In this document: positions 12,299-23,791 of the stretch, piece by piece
Position numbering within the stretch: position 1 is the stretch's first letter
Layout of the letters: every line of letters begins with the position of its first letter
From: Cudoniella acicularis
Lineage: Eukaryota > Ascomycota > Leotiomycetes > Helotiales > Helotiaceae
Assembly: GCA_013054445.1 (NCBI GenBank)
Contig: JAAMPI010000276.1
Span: 1 to 45,978, forward strand
Length of the DNA: 45,978 nucleotides
Reading direction: 5' to 3'
Made by a program: the position numbers and the translations under genes
Notes under the pieces: generated by a model
Seen by the model: only the letters and a program-made list of their open reading frames with translations
What the model was told of the DNA's origin: nothing
Database searches by the model: none

Positions 12299-12765
12299 GT
12301 TGTCGCTATTTCTTCAGTGGTTCAATGGTTCAATGGTCTGTGCTTGCCACGTCCTTGAAGAGCAACACTTCAATGAAGAGATGTTATGCGATTCTTAGAT
12401 ATTATAGAAAATAAATTTAATCTCAATTTTACTGTCGTCGTTCTTTGTCAATCAAACAGAAACTATTTTTTAATTTGTGGTTATTTAATTATTTTCAAGT
12501 GTTTTGCGTGATGGTATAAACCAATCCCCCACTAGATTATGAAGGCACGAAAGCTAGAGGCAGCTTTTTGGCAGACTCTTTCTGTATCATTAAAGCATTG
12601 CGCCGATTTGTAAAATAACTAACACATCGAATATCTCTCCATTATTTGAGTTCAAGAGTGTTCTCACGGATTTCCCACCAACTCCTACAACTTCCGCAGA
12701 TTCCCAACCTGTACTCCCGAACTCCGAACTCTTACAGACTATCTCCGCCTAAATACAAACAGGAC

Positions 12766-14355
12766 CTAGAACTTTGACACATAAGTTGCAGGTCCACATA
12801 TATACCGCGTCCGTTTTTCAATTCCCGAAAGGTCCGGCTCGTATTCAACTGGTGGAAGGGGTTTCGATTCCTCGTCCCCGATATCGTCACTACTGGTTTC
12901 CTCTATGATTTCAGGTATCCACTTCTTCATCCTCTGAGTCCTCATCGTATGCTAATTTGTGGATACGAATTAGTAAATAGTCGTATATAAGACTGAGTCG
13001 AAGCCTTGTGTCGACACATTGTATCAAAATCACTTACCATTGCTACGAGGACTTGCAAATTAGCGAATTCTTTTCGGATCTGCGAAAATCCAAAATGTCA
13101 GCATATGTGAAAAGGCTGAATAAAACTAGACCGCAAGAAGCACTTACTAGTGGTATTACAGAAGGATTATCGAATTGCATCTCTTTGACTAATTTTACTC
13201 TTTCCTCGGCCTGCATCTTGTTCCTTTCCCAGAAGTCGACAAAAAGGCTCAAATCATAACCGGCTTTCCTAACCATCCTCATAGCTAAATAATCTTGCTC
13301 TTTAACCCATTGCCTTCCTCGTAACCCTTCGATACCCCGTCGCACATCCCATGCGTGTGCAGCGTAAATCCCAGCTGGAGGCAACGACAATTTCCACATG
13401 CGGAAGTTGAAAAGCGTGGTAGCAAGTAACACACCTGCTATACCGGAATTTATAAAGAAAAGGTATACTAGGCTCCTTTTTCCGGACGTTGCTGAAGGAT
13501 ATCTTCAACTAAATGAAATGCGAAGACTGTCGCAAGGCCTGCTTCATCCCCACATTGCTCAAGAAAATCACTAGATATCAACACATCACCGCCTACGAGC
13601 AAGTAAGTGTGGGGCCTTACGAGGTTTTTCGGGACTCAAAGATCCAGGTGGCAGCTGCTCTCATGAATTGCTTAAAGAGCCTCAAATAAAGCGAAATTAA
13701 GGCAGAACATACGTACTAAGGGTGGTTATCATACAACGGTCATCTATTATTGGGATTAGAAAGGTTACTTGCAAAATGAAGTCCTGAGCAATCATCCATC
13801 ATTAACTTACCCAAATTGAAGTTATCTGACTGACATAGGATATGAACCTTCCGGTTCTTATCATCAAACCCGTTGCTTTCAACCAATCGCTTGAAAACCT
13901 TCCCCACAGCAATCGAGGTCGCATTGTCGTCTGGTGGACGGAGAACTCGAAGGTCTGACGAGTCCCGAGTCATTTGAAACACAGCTAGCGCCTTACCGAT
14001 CTCTTCGTCCTAATCGTGTTGGTAAACGACGAGATCATCATTGCTCAGTACTCTGAACCGTTTTCGTTGAGAGTACGGAACCCCATGAAGATGGATATAC
14101 CAAACACCCGTGCCTGCTATGACCATCACGCTAATGGACGCCACCCAGTATGTCCATCTTGGGCGCCTCTGCCAGAATTTTGGTCGATTCGAAATTTCCT
14201 GATTGGGTATCTGAAAGTGCAGCCGAGGCTCATAAGTTTTGGATGGGCACACTCTCGGCGACCTTTGGCCACGAGAGCTCGCGCTGCGGATCTCCAGAAG
14301 CTTTCGTGAAAAAGGAACACGTCTTCCGCCAGGAATGAAGGCGAAAGGAATTCAT
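12766..14355 (-). pseudogene. OMA1-like M48 metallopeptidase, degenerate copy 1
   Basis: Minus-strand segments follow the order of the mitochondrial inner-membrane peptidase OMA1: RPKFWQRRP, a transmembrane helix (VASISVMVIAGTGVWYIHL), YSQRKRFRVLS, a segment ending KVHILCQSDN, LVGGDVLISSDFLEQCGDEAG, KEQDYLAMRMVRKAGYD, FVDFWERNKM, and an acidic tail exon that begins MKKWIPEIIEE and ends at the TAG at 12766-12768. The zinc motif HExxH, expected after DEAGLATVF, reads FHLVE (about 13501-13520), so the zinc ligands and catalytic Glu are lost. The downstream Glu of the EQD motif remains. A TAG at 14010-14012 interrupts the frame after VVYQHD. Donors at 13810 and near 13145 look usable, but the N-terminus needs a frame change. 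The copy is disabled or is an extreme pseudoenzyme. Confidence 0.72.
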
Positions 14356-15499
14356 GGCGACCCAACAACATGCAACCGCGATTTCGGCTCAATACTGGAT
14401 AACGATTTAAATTGAGGAGTTCAAGATAGCAAAAACATACCAGATAAAAACTGAGAAAGTTCGAAAATTTCTAGAGATGTGGACAGGTTTGGATGGTGTT
14501 GGTGGCTTGTGTAACACTCGATTTAGAGCGGGGCGACTGGGCTTTAGAGGCATGAAGTGGCTTGCACGCGCAGGCGCCTTTGCATGGTTCATATTCTGTC
14601 ATTTGTGAGCGAAAATCGACCTCAAGAAAGAAGAAGGAGCTGATGTGGAAAAAGTACCAGGCTTTACCTCTTCTTTCGAAACTCATAAGAAGCGGTATCA
14701 GAAGACTTCCAAATCCCTCAAATCGCGATGATCGGATTAGTGCGACCACGAGGAAGTCATTGTCTTTTTTCTGGTCTCAAACCGGAACTTTGTCGAATTT
14801 CCCGAAGCATCGTTCGATGCCTGAGTAAGTTTCCAGGACTCTGGCTTGTAGGAGAGAATTTGAATGATAAACTCAAGAGGAAACACAGAAGTGCCTTCCA
14901 GCAGAGAATTCAACCAGGCGAGACGAAGTGAAAATCGTAAGCGAGGTAGCGAAAGGAGAAGTTGCGGGGCAAAAAGCGGGGAAATTGACATTAGATGGTC
15001 GAAAGGGGAAGCGACAAGACGAAAACTTTCAACGTAGGCATTCACATTTGGGTGAGGGAAGTGACAATGTAAATACAAGTGAAATTGAAAAGCAAAACCG
15101 AAGTTTCCTGGCTGCAACTTTCGCTTGCCTAGAAAAGGAATCAGTTATCGTCCTAAATGAGACCTCGATCTATTAAAAGAGCGGAGAATTCTCGCTCTGA
15201 TTCAAATAAATCATTGTTATAGAGCACAATAAAAATTTGAGTTCTATAAAGAAAATCGCGGAGGATGGATAGCGCCGAACACTTCAAAATTAAGACATCT
15301 TCTAATAACTTGACACAATCGCCACTTCACAAAAAGTAGGATGAATAATAATTTATCTCCAGGTACGCGCTTGTTTTTGTCAATTAACCCACAATTCAAC
15401 TTCGTATTTCAAGTGTTATGATGTATTCTGAGAACAGGTACTGCTATTGACTCCAAAAATGGCAACGGGTAAATGTCCATCCGTCTTATTCTCCTTATT
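14356..15499. other. Intergenic region between inverted OMA1-like copies
   Basis: The two decayed peptidase copies are divergent, and this gap should have held their promoters. Several open frames on both strands (for example 14562-14828 and 14737-15117) have no domain, splice or signal support. Upstream exons of copy 2 may be hidden here but could not be traced. Confidence 0.45.
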
Positions 15500-16502
15500 T
15501 CCTCAGCTACAAGTCAAAGCTAATGAATTCGCAAACAGAGTAGCGAGAATACCAGTGGCTTTCAGAAATATGTGAAAAGTGACAGAATTGAACCCCTTGC
15601 AACGCCACATACCCATTTCGAAAGCCACCAACATGAGTACAAGAGAACACGGAAAATTACAATTTTCTCCCAAGAAAAGGTGGTAGAAGGACTTGGAAAA
15701 ATGTGAATAGTAACGTTGCATAAATGCTGAATATTTGTCAGGTACCGTGAATGCAACTGCCCTTCCGCAAGGGCTGGTTCTTTTATTTTCGGGGATAATT
15801 CCAATATGTCAAAAGCAAAGTGGTATGGCAACTGTCTTGAACCACGAAATAGCACACGTTCTGGCATAGCACATCGCGGAGGAAAAAAGCAGAGATGTTC
15901 TCCTATGCTTTCTATCACTGCCTAGTTTGCCGTTGGTGTCTTTATTTCTTTTCAACAAAGGGATAAAGCTGAGTGCATTGGCGGCGGGCTACCCCCTCGT
16001 ACTGTGGAGTGTGAAGATGCTTGGTGCTCAATCAAGAGAGCTTGAAGTTGATGAAAGGTTTGGTGTTGATGAGCAACACGGGTTATGATATCGACATGGC
16101 CGTTTCGTTTTGGGAAAGGATGATGAAAGAGGAACGCGGGAGCATGATTACCAGGACCGCAGATGGGGTGGAAATTAGAATCAATAGTTTATTTATGTTC
16201 ACACATCCACCAGTAATACTTGTCACGAGTAAGGTAATAGTCTGCATAGACTCAAAAGAGAATCAACGCAATCAAGGAAGCAATTCCCAGACTTAAAAAA
16301 CAGAAACTTGAATATCAGAGACTTCAACGTGAGAAACTTCCGGAACAGAAACTTGAGCGACAGAGACTTAAAGACGAGAAATTTGAGCAACAGACACTTT
16401 TCCAGATAAACGACGGTAATTTACAACTCTGCATTACCGGAGTTCATCTGATTTCGGAATTTTTTAGACAGAATCCGACAACAACTATAATTCACTATTG
16501 AT
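15500..16502 (+). pseudogene. OMA1-like M48 metallopeptidase, degenerate copy 2
   Basis: From about 15742 the frame reads NATALPQGLVLLFSGIIPIC, then GMATVLNHEIAHVLA with an intact HEIAH zinc motif (15843-15857), then a TAG at 15867-15869, then HIAEEKSRDVL, a hydrophobic segment, GAQSRELEVDE (third zinc ligand), a frame change at about 16049-16055, GLVLMSNTGYDIDMAVSFWE and FMFTHPP. After a possible 37-nt intron (16220-16256) it continues TQKRINAIKEAIP, a Lys/Glu/Gln-rich five-residue repeat and a stop at 16500-16502. Domain order matches OMA1-type peptidases, which cleave inner-membrane proteins under stress. The stop and the frame change prevent a full product as assembled. The 5' boundary is approximate. 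It is the inverted relative of the copy at 12766-14355. Confidence 0.75.
16301..16405 (+). repeat. 15-bp coding tandem repeat, 7 units
   Basis: Seven consecutive 15-nt units encode QKLEY, QRLQR, EKLPE, QKLER, QRLKD, EKFEQ and QTLFQ, a strongly helical, charged five-residue repeat at the C-terminus of the second OMA1-like copy. Confidence 0.8.
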
Positions 16503-16851
16503 AGAACAAATAAATCAACCTAAATTCGTTTTTTGCTTACTGCAATAACATTCACTCTCGTAAAACTAGCAGGTGGCGTTATCACGACTTCTTTACTGCA
16601 AGTTTTTTTTGTTGCAAATTGTTCTCGCACAGAACAAACCACATTGTGCGCAGAATACCAGAGAACAGGAAAGCACAATAAAGATCAGTCTAAATGCTTC
16701 TCGAAACAACATGCGCGCACAAGAAAACAATCCAAACACAAGAAACATAAGGAAAGGAACCGAACTTATGCTGGTAACTATCACTCCAAGCTTTCTTCAA
16801 CCTAACTTGAACAAACTTACTAAACTTAAAGCAGCTCTCCCGTCATTTAAA

Positions 16852-17268
16852 ATGTGCTATCACAAACGCATGGTTTACAGCTGCGGTCACTGCGGTTGGG
16901 GAAGGGACGTTCTTAGATGTGAAGGAAAGGAATGCGGCACTATGTTCGCACATCCACTACATTCGATCAAACTTCATCAGATCTGCGAGAGATGTGACAA
17001 GAAGAAAGAAAAGACGAATGATACATCGGCCCGGCTCAAGGAGCAGATTCAACAACTTCATGAATCTCTGAATCATCTGAAGGAGGCAGATAGCACGGAG
17101 GAAAAGGCGATGGAAGAAAGCGATGTGGAAGAGATGGAAACACCAGCCTCGCCAATAAAGTTACTGCCACCACAAATTTCATCCACTGCGCTAGCCATGG
17201 AGGATTCCAAGAAGGGAAGAAAGAAGATCTTTCAATCGAGACTTCCGATTGTAAAGAAACGGGACTAG
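16852..17268 (+). CDS. Small Cys/His-rich (zinc-finger-like) protein
   Basis: A single exon of 138 aa. The start at 16852 is chosen because the conserved-looking part begins MCYHKRMVYSCGHCGWG; the frame runs open upstream but that part is unlike a structured protein. Cys and His pairs occur as SCGHC, RCEGKEC, HPLH and ICERC within the first 56 residues, compatible with binding one or two zinc ions. A short coiled coil (SARLKEQIQQLHESLNHLKE), an acidic stretch (EESDVEEMETP) and a basic end (KKGRKKIFQ, VKKRD) follow. Similar short fungal proteins beginning with this Cys/His block exist as hypothetical proteins; the function is unknown. Confidence 0.7.
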   Translation: MCYHKRMVYSCGHCGWGRDVLRCEGKECGTMFAHPLHSIKLHQICERCDKKKEKTNDTSARLKEQIQQLHESLNHLKEADSTEEKAMEESDVEEMETPASPIKLLPPQISSTALAMEDSKKGRKKIFQSRLPIVKKRD

Positions 17269-18692
17269 CGCAATTGAGTCCTTCTCTTTTGCGACTTCCT
17301 GGGGCACATAGATGGATGACATTTTCATCTCAGACGAGATAACAGAATAATAACGAACAAATTCATCTTGAAAATATAAGCCTTTTGCAGTGTGGTGATT
17401 TTGTGATATTCGAAATGATGTGAGATTTAATAATAGGTGCTGTTAGCCGATACGACCACTCAGGCCCCAGGTGCTGACAAAAGGCGAATACCTTTTGCGG
17501 TATAAGCTTAAAATAATAGAATTGGAAATTGCTTTATCGATAGACAATGGATACTTATCCCAGTCGTTTCTGACAACTCAACAAGGGCTTTGTTTGTGAT
17601 TGAAAATTCCTGATGCGACCGCCAATTTTATTCGACTCCAAATATAGCTATGCTCACAGCGATTAGTCGTATACAAGTGCTTTGCTGCTTTCCACAACTT
17701 CGCATCCTCAATCCAGTGATGAGCCTGTGCCTCTTCGCTGTCTTGGTTTTCGATCGGTCTCTGCTGCGCAACAGTTTCTGGTGTTGAAGGATACTGAGTT
17801 CTCACTTTTTACGCAAAGTTGTACGCATAGGATGGTGGCGAAGTCAAGCCAAGCGTTTATCTGTCGATAGCCCTCGCTTAACTTTCCCTGTTGGGGAAAA
17901 CGCAGACTAGCGCGAACTTCCCCCACCGAAAACGTCTGCTCCGCTCAGGACTCCAGCGATAATGCTCGCGTGAGATAGGAGTCCTTCCTCCCTACAATAA
18001 ACTGCTCATTCTTGAACGGTCGAACCCGCTATCTCCGTGCCGTTTCTCCCATACTTTGGGGAATGTTTGATCCGAAACATCCGGAGTTCAGACGGACCCT
18101 GCGTTCATCCCAAAATCCCATGGTGTCCTCTTCAACTATTCGCTTGCGCCCCTGAAATCCGGATTTCGTGCCTCATGTCGAGTTTCAAACGGAGAACTCT
18201 CCTCGCAAGTGGAGGAAAGGTTTTTTCCAACAGGTTCCATGCGCAATGTGCTACGCCGCACACAAACTCTTGCAGTGCAGAACCAACAGCTTCAGTGCTT
18301 CACCCCACCACAGAGGGAAAGTGAAAATGTATTTCTCCTCTGATATGTCTCAGCTGCGCATCTGTTACTGAATTTCCAACCGTCAAGGCATCGAGGCAGG
18401 CCTTTCAGCAGGGTTTTTTGCTGCACCACCAGGAACAGTGTTTGTGCCGCGTCCGTCACCAAGAGCTATTCCTGGTGGCGTTTAATTCTCTTATCGGCTC
18501 GACGGGCGGCTTCCAGCAGCTCCTGCGCAGGAGGGCAGTGTGACGAGGTCTGCCGCAGCGGAATCATCCCCTGTTATATTTTTCGACCTAGACAAAAAGT
18601 ACATAGCCACGTCAAACCCACTATGTTAGCTTGTGGGTTTGTTATTGTTTTCTCTGTGTATCATACTCTCGCAAAATTAAACTTAATGTCCG
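17269..18692. other. Intergenic region upstream of permease
   Basis: No gene was recognised. There is a hairpin with 10-bp arms, 'ccaccaggaa' (18426-18435) and 'ttcctggtgg' (18469-18478), and a smaller 'aggactcc/ggagtcct' pair near 17950-17985. Frames at 17578-17926 and 18037-18371 lack support. Confidence 0.5.
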
Positions 18693-20695
18693 ATGGCAGA
18701 CAAAATCCAATACGATGACGGATTAGAGCTGGCTCAATACCATGGAACTGTTGACGACTATGGAGTGAAGGATATATACAACAACCCCGGGATGGGCCAC
18801 GATGATTATGGAGGAATGGCAGTGAACGATTATCACGGAATGAGATCTCCAAGGCCAGCCCCTTCAGAAAATGGCTCGTATAGGAAGCACGACTCTCTTG
18901 CTGGAGGTCTGATCTACGAGGAGGACCTAAGATCTCGACTGCACCGGGAGCTTAAGACCAGGCAAATTTCTATGATTGCTTTGGGTGGAGCTCTTGGCAC
19001 TGGACTGCTTATCAATACGTCCGTGGAATTTGCGTGAATGTTGAGAACAAAGCTGATAGCTGCAGTGGCCCATATCTTGCGGTTTCGGGACCTGTTTCTT
19101 TGCTGATCGGATACGCCCTGGTGGGAGTATTGTGCTATGCAGTTATGGCTGCTTTGGGAGAAATGGCAGCCTGGCTCCCAATAGCTTCAGGCTTCACGGG
19201 GTTTGCACATCGCTTTGTTGACCCCGCTCTTGGATTTGCTCTTGGTACGTTTTCCAATCCCAGGAAAACTTGACATTTCTAACGGAAACTAGGTTGGAAT
19301 TATTGGTTCAAGTATATTATCACCACTCCCAATAACATAATCGCATGTACGCTCGTCATTAAATACTGGTTTGATGCTTCCGGGTACAGTGGCCCGGCAT
19401 CAAGTGCAGTAATCTGGGTAACGCTTCTTCTGGTAGCGATTATCACCATCAATTACTTCAGCGTTGGCGTCTTTGGAGAGTTTGAGTTTTGGTTGAGCAG
19501 TATGAAGGTATTTATAATGTTGGGGTTAATCATTTTCACCCTGGCATTAGCTATTAAAGGCCCACCTCATCACCCGGGAGGTTTCCATTATTGGGTTAAC
19601 CCAGGCGCTTTTGCTCCGTATATATTTGGTTAGTGTTCTTATGGCCAGTACCGGATTCATTTACTAATTAACTGTTTAGATGGAGGTATTGGAAAGTTTC
19701 TCGGTTTCTGGAATGTCCTCTTTAGCGCCGTCTTCTCATTTCTCGGAGCAGAACTTGTGGGAGTAACAGTAGGAGAAGCGCAGAACCCACGAAAAGCCGT
19801 TCCCAAAGCAATCAAGCTCACATTCCTACGAATTGTCTTCTTCTACATTGTTCTGATATTCTTACTCGGCCTCACCGTCCCATACAACAGCCATCTACTT
19901 CTGACCGCCAATAACGTCAGCCTCAACACCGTTTCAGCAGAAGCATCTCCTTTCGTCGTGGCAGCCACCCTCGCAGGAGTCCAGACAGTTCCCGATATAA
20001 TGAACATTTGTCTCCTGATCTTCACCTTTTCCGCCGCCAACTCCGATCTCTACATCGCCACACGCTCCCTCTACTCCCTAGCCGTCGAAGGCAATGCACC
20101 TCGAATCTTCTCCCGGACCAACGACCGCGGCGTTCCTATCTACTCTCTGGGCCTGTGCAGCGCCTGCTGCCTCATAGCTTATATAAGCATCCACGTCGGC
20201 TCCTTCAACACATTCCAATACTTCGTCTCCCTAGTCACAATCTTCGGCATCCTCACTTGGATGTCCATCCTCATTTCCCACATCTACTTTGTGCGCGCAC
20301 GCAAAGCGCAAGGTATCCCTGACACTGCGCTCGCTTTCGTTTCACCCTTCGGCATCCGGGGTTCCACTGCAGCACTCATTTTCGCCGCTGTCATCATGTT
20401 CTTCAATGGTTTCGCAGATTTCGCTCCTAACACCACGACGGGGCAGTCTTTCGACTGGCCTGATTTCATCGTGAATTACATCGGCGTTCTGATTTTTGCG
20501 GTCATGTTTTGCGGTTATAAGATATTTATGAAGACGCATACATGGACCGCTAAACAGGCTGATTTGACGACTGGAAAAGCGAGAATTGACGAGGTGGAGA
20601 ACGAATTTTTGGCGGCGCAGGTGGGGAAAGATGTAGGGATAAGGCAGCCCAAACTTAAAAGGGTATATAGCCTTACGTTAGGAAATTTCTTTTAG
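18693..20695 (+). CDS. Amino-acid permease (APC superfamily, fungal YAT type)
   Basis: Exons 18693-19018, 19066-19244, 19293-19628 and 19680-20695 give 618 aa, the usual size. After a hydrophilic, Tyr/Asp/Gly-rich N-terminus comes LHRELKTRQISMIALGGALG, the family signature ahead of helix 1, then GTGLLINTGPYLAVSGPVSL, ALGEMAAWLP, GAELVGVTVGEAQNPRKAVP and about a dozen hydrophobic helices, ending in a hydrophilic tail. These are plasma-membrane proton symporters for amino acids. The sequence resembles the DIP5 (acidic amino acid) branch to my eye, but specificity is not proven. The first intron uses a weak donor (gtccgt at 19019), chosen because it restores INTGPYLAVSGP. Transcription converges on the hydrolase at 21005. 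Confidence 0.9.
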
Positions 20696-21004
20696 TTTGT
20701 GGGTCTTGGAGTTTTGGTTGGTTTTTGATAACTTAGCGAGCGTTGTTTGCATTTATCTGTTCATATTTACGATACCAAGATGGGACGGCGTTGTAGTTTT
20801 GTCGGGGGGAATGGGGCGTTGGAAAGTCTGGGGAAGATAAGGCGCATCAAAAATGTATTATATAGTTCTACATCGCATTTAAGATGTATGTATACACTAT
20901 CCACAATTGATATCTACAACTACTTATGTACTATGCAATCTTTGCGTTTTCAACATCCTTTACAAAGCGCTTTACTCCAAAAGGTAAACAAGACTCCAGT
21001 TCAC

Positions 21005-22602
21005 CTAAGCAGGTAGAGACATTGCAAACACCTGTCCCACAAACCCTTTCGCCGGATCAATAAGACTTTCATGATCCGTATCCTCAGTAACCACACACTC
21101 AACCTCAATACCAGAACCACACTTCTCCTGCGTCCAACACTCCTGGAAATACCTTCTCCCCTTGACACCAATCATCATATCATCCGCCGCAAACAGTACC
21201 TTAACCTTCAACTTCGGCTTCTCCCCATCCTCAGTTCTAGCCTTCCAAACCTTCGCAAGATTCTCAACAAGCTCAACATAATCCTCACAAGCATCCCACC
21301 CACACTCCCCCTCCACACTCTTCAAACACAACCTCGCCTCATCATTTCCCCCTCTTGTATTTTCCGCAAACAGGTATTTAAACCCCAATTTTGAGAGCTC
21401 GTCCTTCACAACTAGAGGGATGCCGTACCCTTCTTGACATTTCCGCTCTTGCTCTTCGATGCTTTTCTTCTTGCCAAATAGAGAAGTGATGGAGGAGATG
21501 GCGCCGCCGGATGCTGCGAGCGCAGAGCTGTTGATTAGGAACGCAGTTAGAGAGTCCCAGTAGTTGAGGAGGCTGTTTGGGACGTAGGAGGCGGCTTTTA
21601 GGAAGGAGACGCCGCTGTGGGATTGGTGGACCCTTTCAGGAAATTAGTATGAGATCTTATGGTATGTTTCAGGGAATAAGGAGCTAAGTGCTCTAAAATA
21701 AAGCAAGACATGAGGCAGAATATACATACCAGGGAGCGAGGAGCGTGATACTGGGGTTTGTTGGGGACAGGAGATCGGGGTAGTGCGCGAGGAGGTTAAG
21801 GGCGAAGATTGTGCCTGAGCTATGGCTGACGAGGTTGACTATGTTTTGTTTGTTAGTAAATAGCGTGCGTATGCTGGTTCGGCGTTACTCTGGGTGTTAA
21901 GATTTTCGCGTCTGACTCGTCTCCTTGTCAAAAACTGGGAGGTGAGATGGCTACTTACTGTGGGATATCTGTAAGTGTTGCAAGAGAAGGGGCACCGTTT
22001 CGAGGAAGACGGCAATGCGTTGAGAGAGTGAGACAACAGTTGAGCCACCGAACCCAGGTCTAAAAGAATATTAGTAAATAATTATGGAGTTATACACGTG
22101 GTAAATAAAAATAAGCTTTTGAGATATCCTCGTTATCTAGTAGACGAGGTCAGATTCCGAAAAAGAACACAACGAAAACCGCAGGATTTAAACGAACAAA
22201 TCACACTAAACACAATTTTTAAAAAAAAAAATAAAAAAAAATATTATATATTGAAAAAAGAACAGATTTCTCTCCCTCACGCAGGCAAAAATGGACGAAC
22301 ATGAACTTTTAATTCAAATCGAATTCAAAATCAAGAAAAATAGCCACAAACCTATCGATAAATAGGACCTGCACGCCAGTTTTCGCAGCAATATGATCTA
22401 ACCATACTCCAAGCCACCTTGAACCGAACATTCCTGCGCAGAAGAGTATCGTCGGGACATCTCCGCCTAATGGTTTGCCCGCAATGGCGTATGAGACTTT
22501 CAGTGGTCCATGACTGTCTGTTGCGGGGATTTTGAAGCTTTGATGGAATCGGATTGGAGATATTATTTCATACGCTTGGTCTTTGGGGGGCTTCGAGGCC
22601 AT
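21005..22602 (-). CDS. Alpha/beta hydrolase with a one-base frameshift
   Basis: Exons 22602-22352, 22059-21959, 21838-21730 and 21633-21005 encode an alpha/beta hydrolase of about 362 aa. The order is MASKPPKDQAYEIISP, PTILFCAGMFGSRW (oxyanion region), VQVLFIDRPGFGGST, LVSHSSGTIFALNLLAHYP (nucleophile Ser in SHSSG), APWVHQSHSGVSFL, KAASYVPNSLLNYWDSL, LFAADDMMIG (likely acid region) and DTDHES (likely catalytic His). The summed exon length is one base too long. The break lies between GVSFL and KAASY at an A4 run on the coding strand (21596-21599), where three A would keep the frame. It could be a sequencing error or a real null mutation. The substrate is unknown. Intron 1 is unusually long (292 nt) and rich in A/T runs. 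Confidence 0.8.
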
Positions 22603-22640
22603 TTCTGGATTCGTGAAATAGGACACAACCGAGAGGGAGT

Positions 22641-23582
22641 TTAACAGAACAAAGTCAAGAAAGCATTCTCATTTAAGAAGTTCATCGATTTCGTGGTGCC
22701 TAATTTGGCTTCAGCTGGTAGTTGATCAGCGTCTGAAGTCCGTACGAAGGAGCCAATGAGAACTGCAGGCTTGAACTGTGGAGCACCATGAGTATCTACC
22801 TCGGTACTCCGTAGGGAAATTACATAAGCCACATCACATGGACGGAAGCATTCAAAGTCTTTAGAATAATAGTCTTGATAATATCCGTATCTTCTCACTT
22901 TATTTAGTGTAGCAACAATGTACTAGTTCTGTTCAAATTCAGGTGAGAAGTTACACGTTTCCGCTTTTCCATTTCCCTTCAACACCTGAAACTCCACTGA
23001 ATCCAATTCTTATACGTGCCCTCTAGTGCTTAATCAAACAAGAACTATTGAAAAAGAAACTAACCTGGTTCAACAAATGGAGGCTGTGTAATCATCCACT
23101 CCCATTCCTTCTTCGGTGTTCTGCCAGTTTTGACTTTTGACAACCTTGAACTTTTCCTCTTCAGCACATTCCCGAGCCTTGGGTAAATGTACGCAAAATT
23201 TTGCAGCTTTTTCAGCACACTTATTCTTGATGGTGCTTGAGAGTGCTTTTGCATTCGTGAGTTTCGCTCGGCCGAGGAGATACTGCGGAAGAGGTGTTCA
23301 TTTAGTACGGAGGACTTGACATCGCGTTCTGCATAGGTCTTGATCTGCTTCTTCTCGTGGTGCCTCTTCTAGTATAATTTCGCCCTCAACTCAGTCTATT
23401 TCTGCGCAGGTTCGCTCGCTTTCATTCTCTGAATGCATTTCCCTGGTTCGCTCTGCGGCTGTGCAGCTTTCACCATCGGCCCATGCACTCACTTTGAAGC
23501 TAGAATATATGTCAGATAGTGATCGCATCTTTTTGCATGATTTTACTGACCATGGTGGGTTGCGAGAACTAGAGCGAGGCAA
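22641..23582 (-). other. Possible multi-exon gene or remnant, uncharacterised
   Basis: Minus-strand open segments look more protein-like than background. One is QIKTYAERDVKSSVLNEH followed by RTPKKEWEWMITQPPFVEP (about 23060-23345), ending at a good donor (gttagt). Another is RRYGYYQDYYSKDFECFRP with CDVAYVISLRSTEVDT and KPAVLIGSFVRTSD (22641-22895). An upstream segment (23391-23582) includes SAWADGESCTAAERTREMH. I could not join them without meeting a stop, and I do not recognise the family. It may be a badly split gene or a decaying one sharing a promoter with bL21m. Confidence 0.35.
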
Positions 23583-23791
23583 TGGTGGTGGGAGGAATAA
23601 AGTTGTCGTGGTTGACGATCGATAAGATTTCGATATTCTTACCCAGAGAAATTCCTGCGCTAACTATTTTAGGACTAGTAGAAACCATCAGCAAAATCAA
23701 TGGCAGCTTGAATTGACAGCGCCATTTCAACAGGACATCGAAAATCTCAAACAACCGCCTGGTTGAAGCCGATACCATCTTCAGCTTCACG

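Larger units (their letters stand above)
11652..12765. other. A/T-rich intergenic region with ambiguous bases
   Basis: This is an A/T-rich gap between the monooxygenase and the first OMA1-like pseudogene. Scattered N calls lie at 12004-12035, and a nested inverted repeat lies at 12248-12298. No reading frame of interest is seen. The composition would suit a decayed repeat, but no transposon coding sequence is visible. Confidence 0.5.

Noticed and set aside
13008..13259. 83-aa plus-strand ORF
   Set aside because: It overlaps antisense the OMA1-like FWERNKM and intron region on the minus strand and has no protein-like features.
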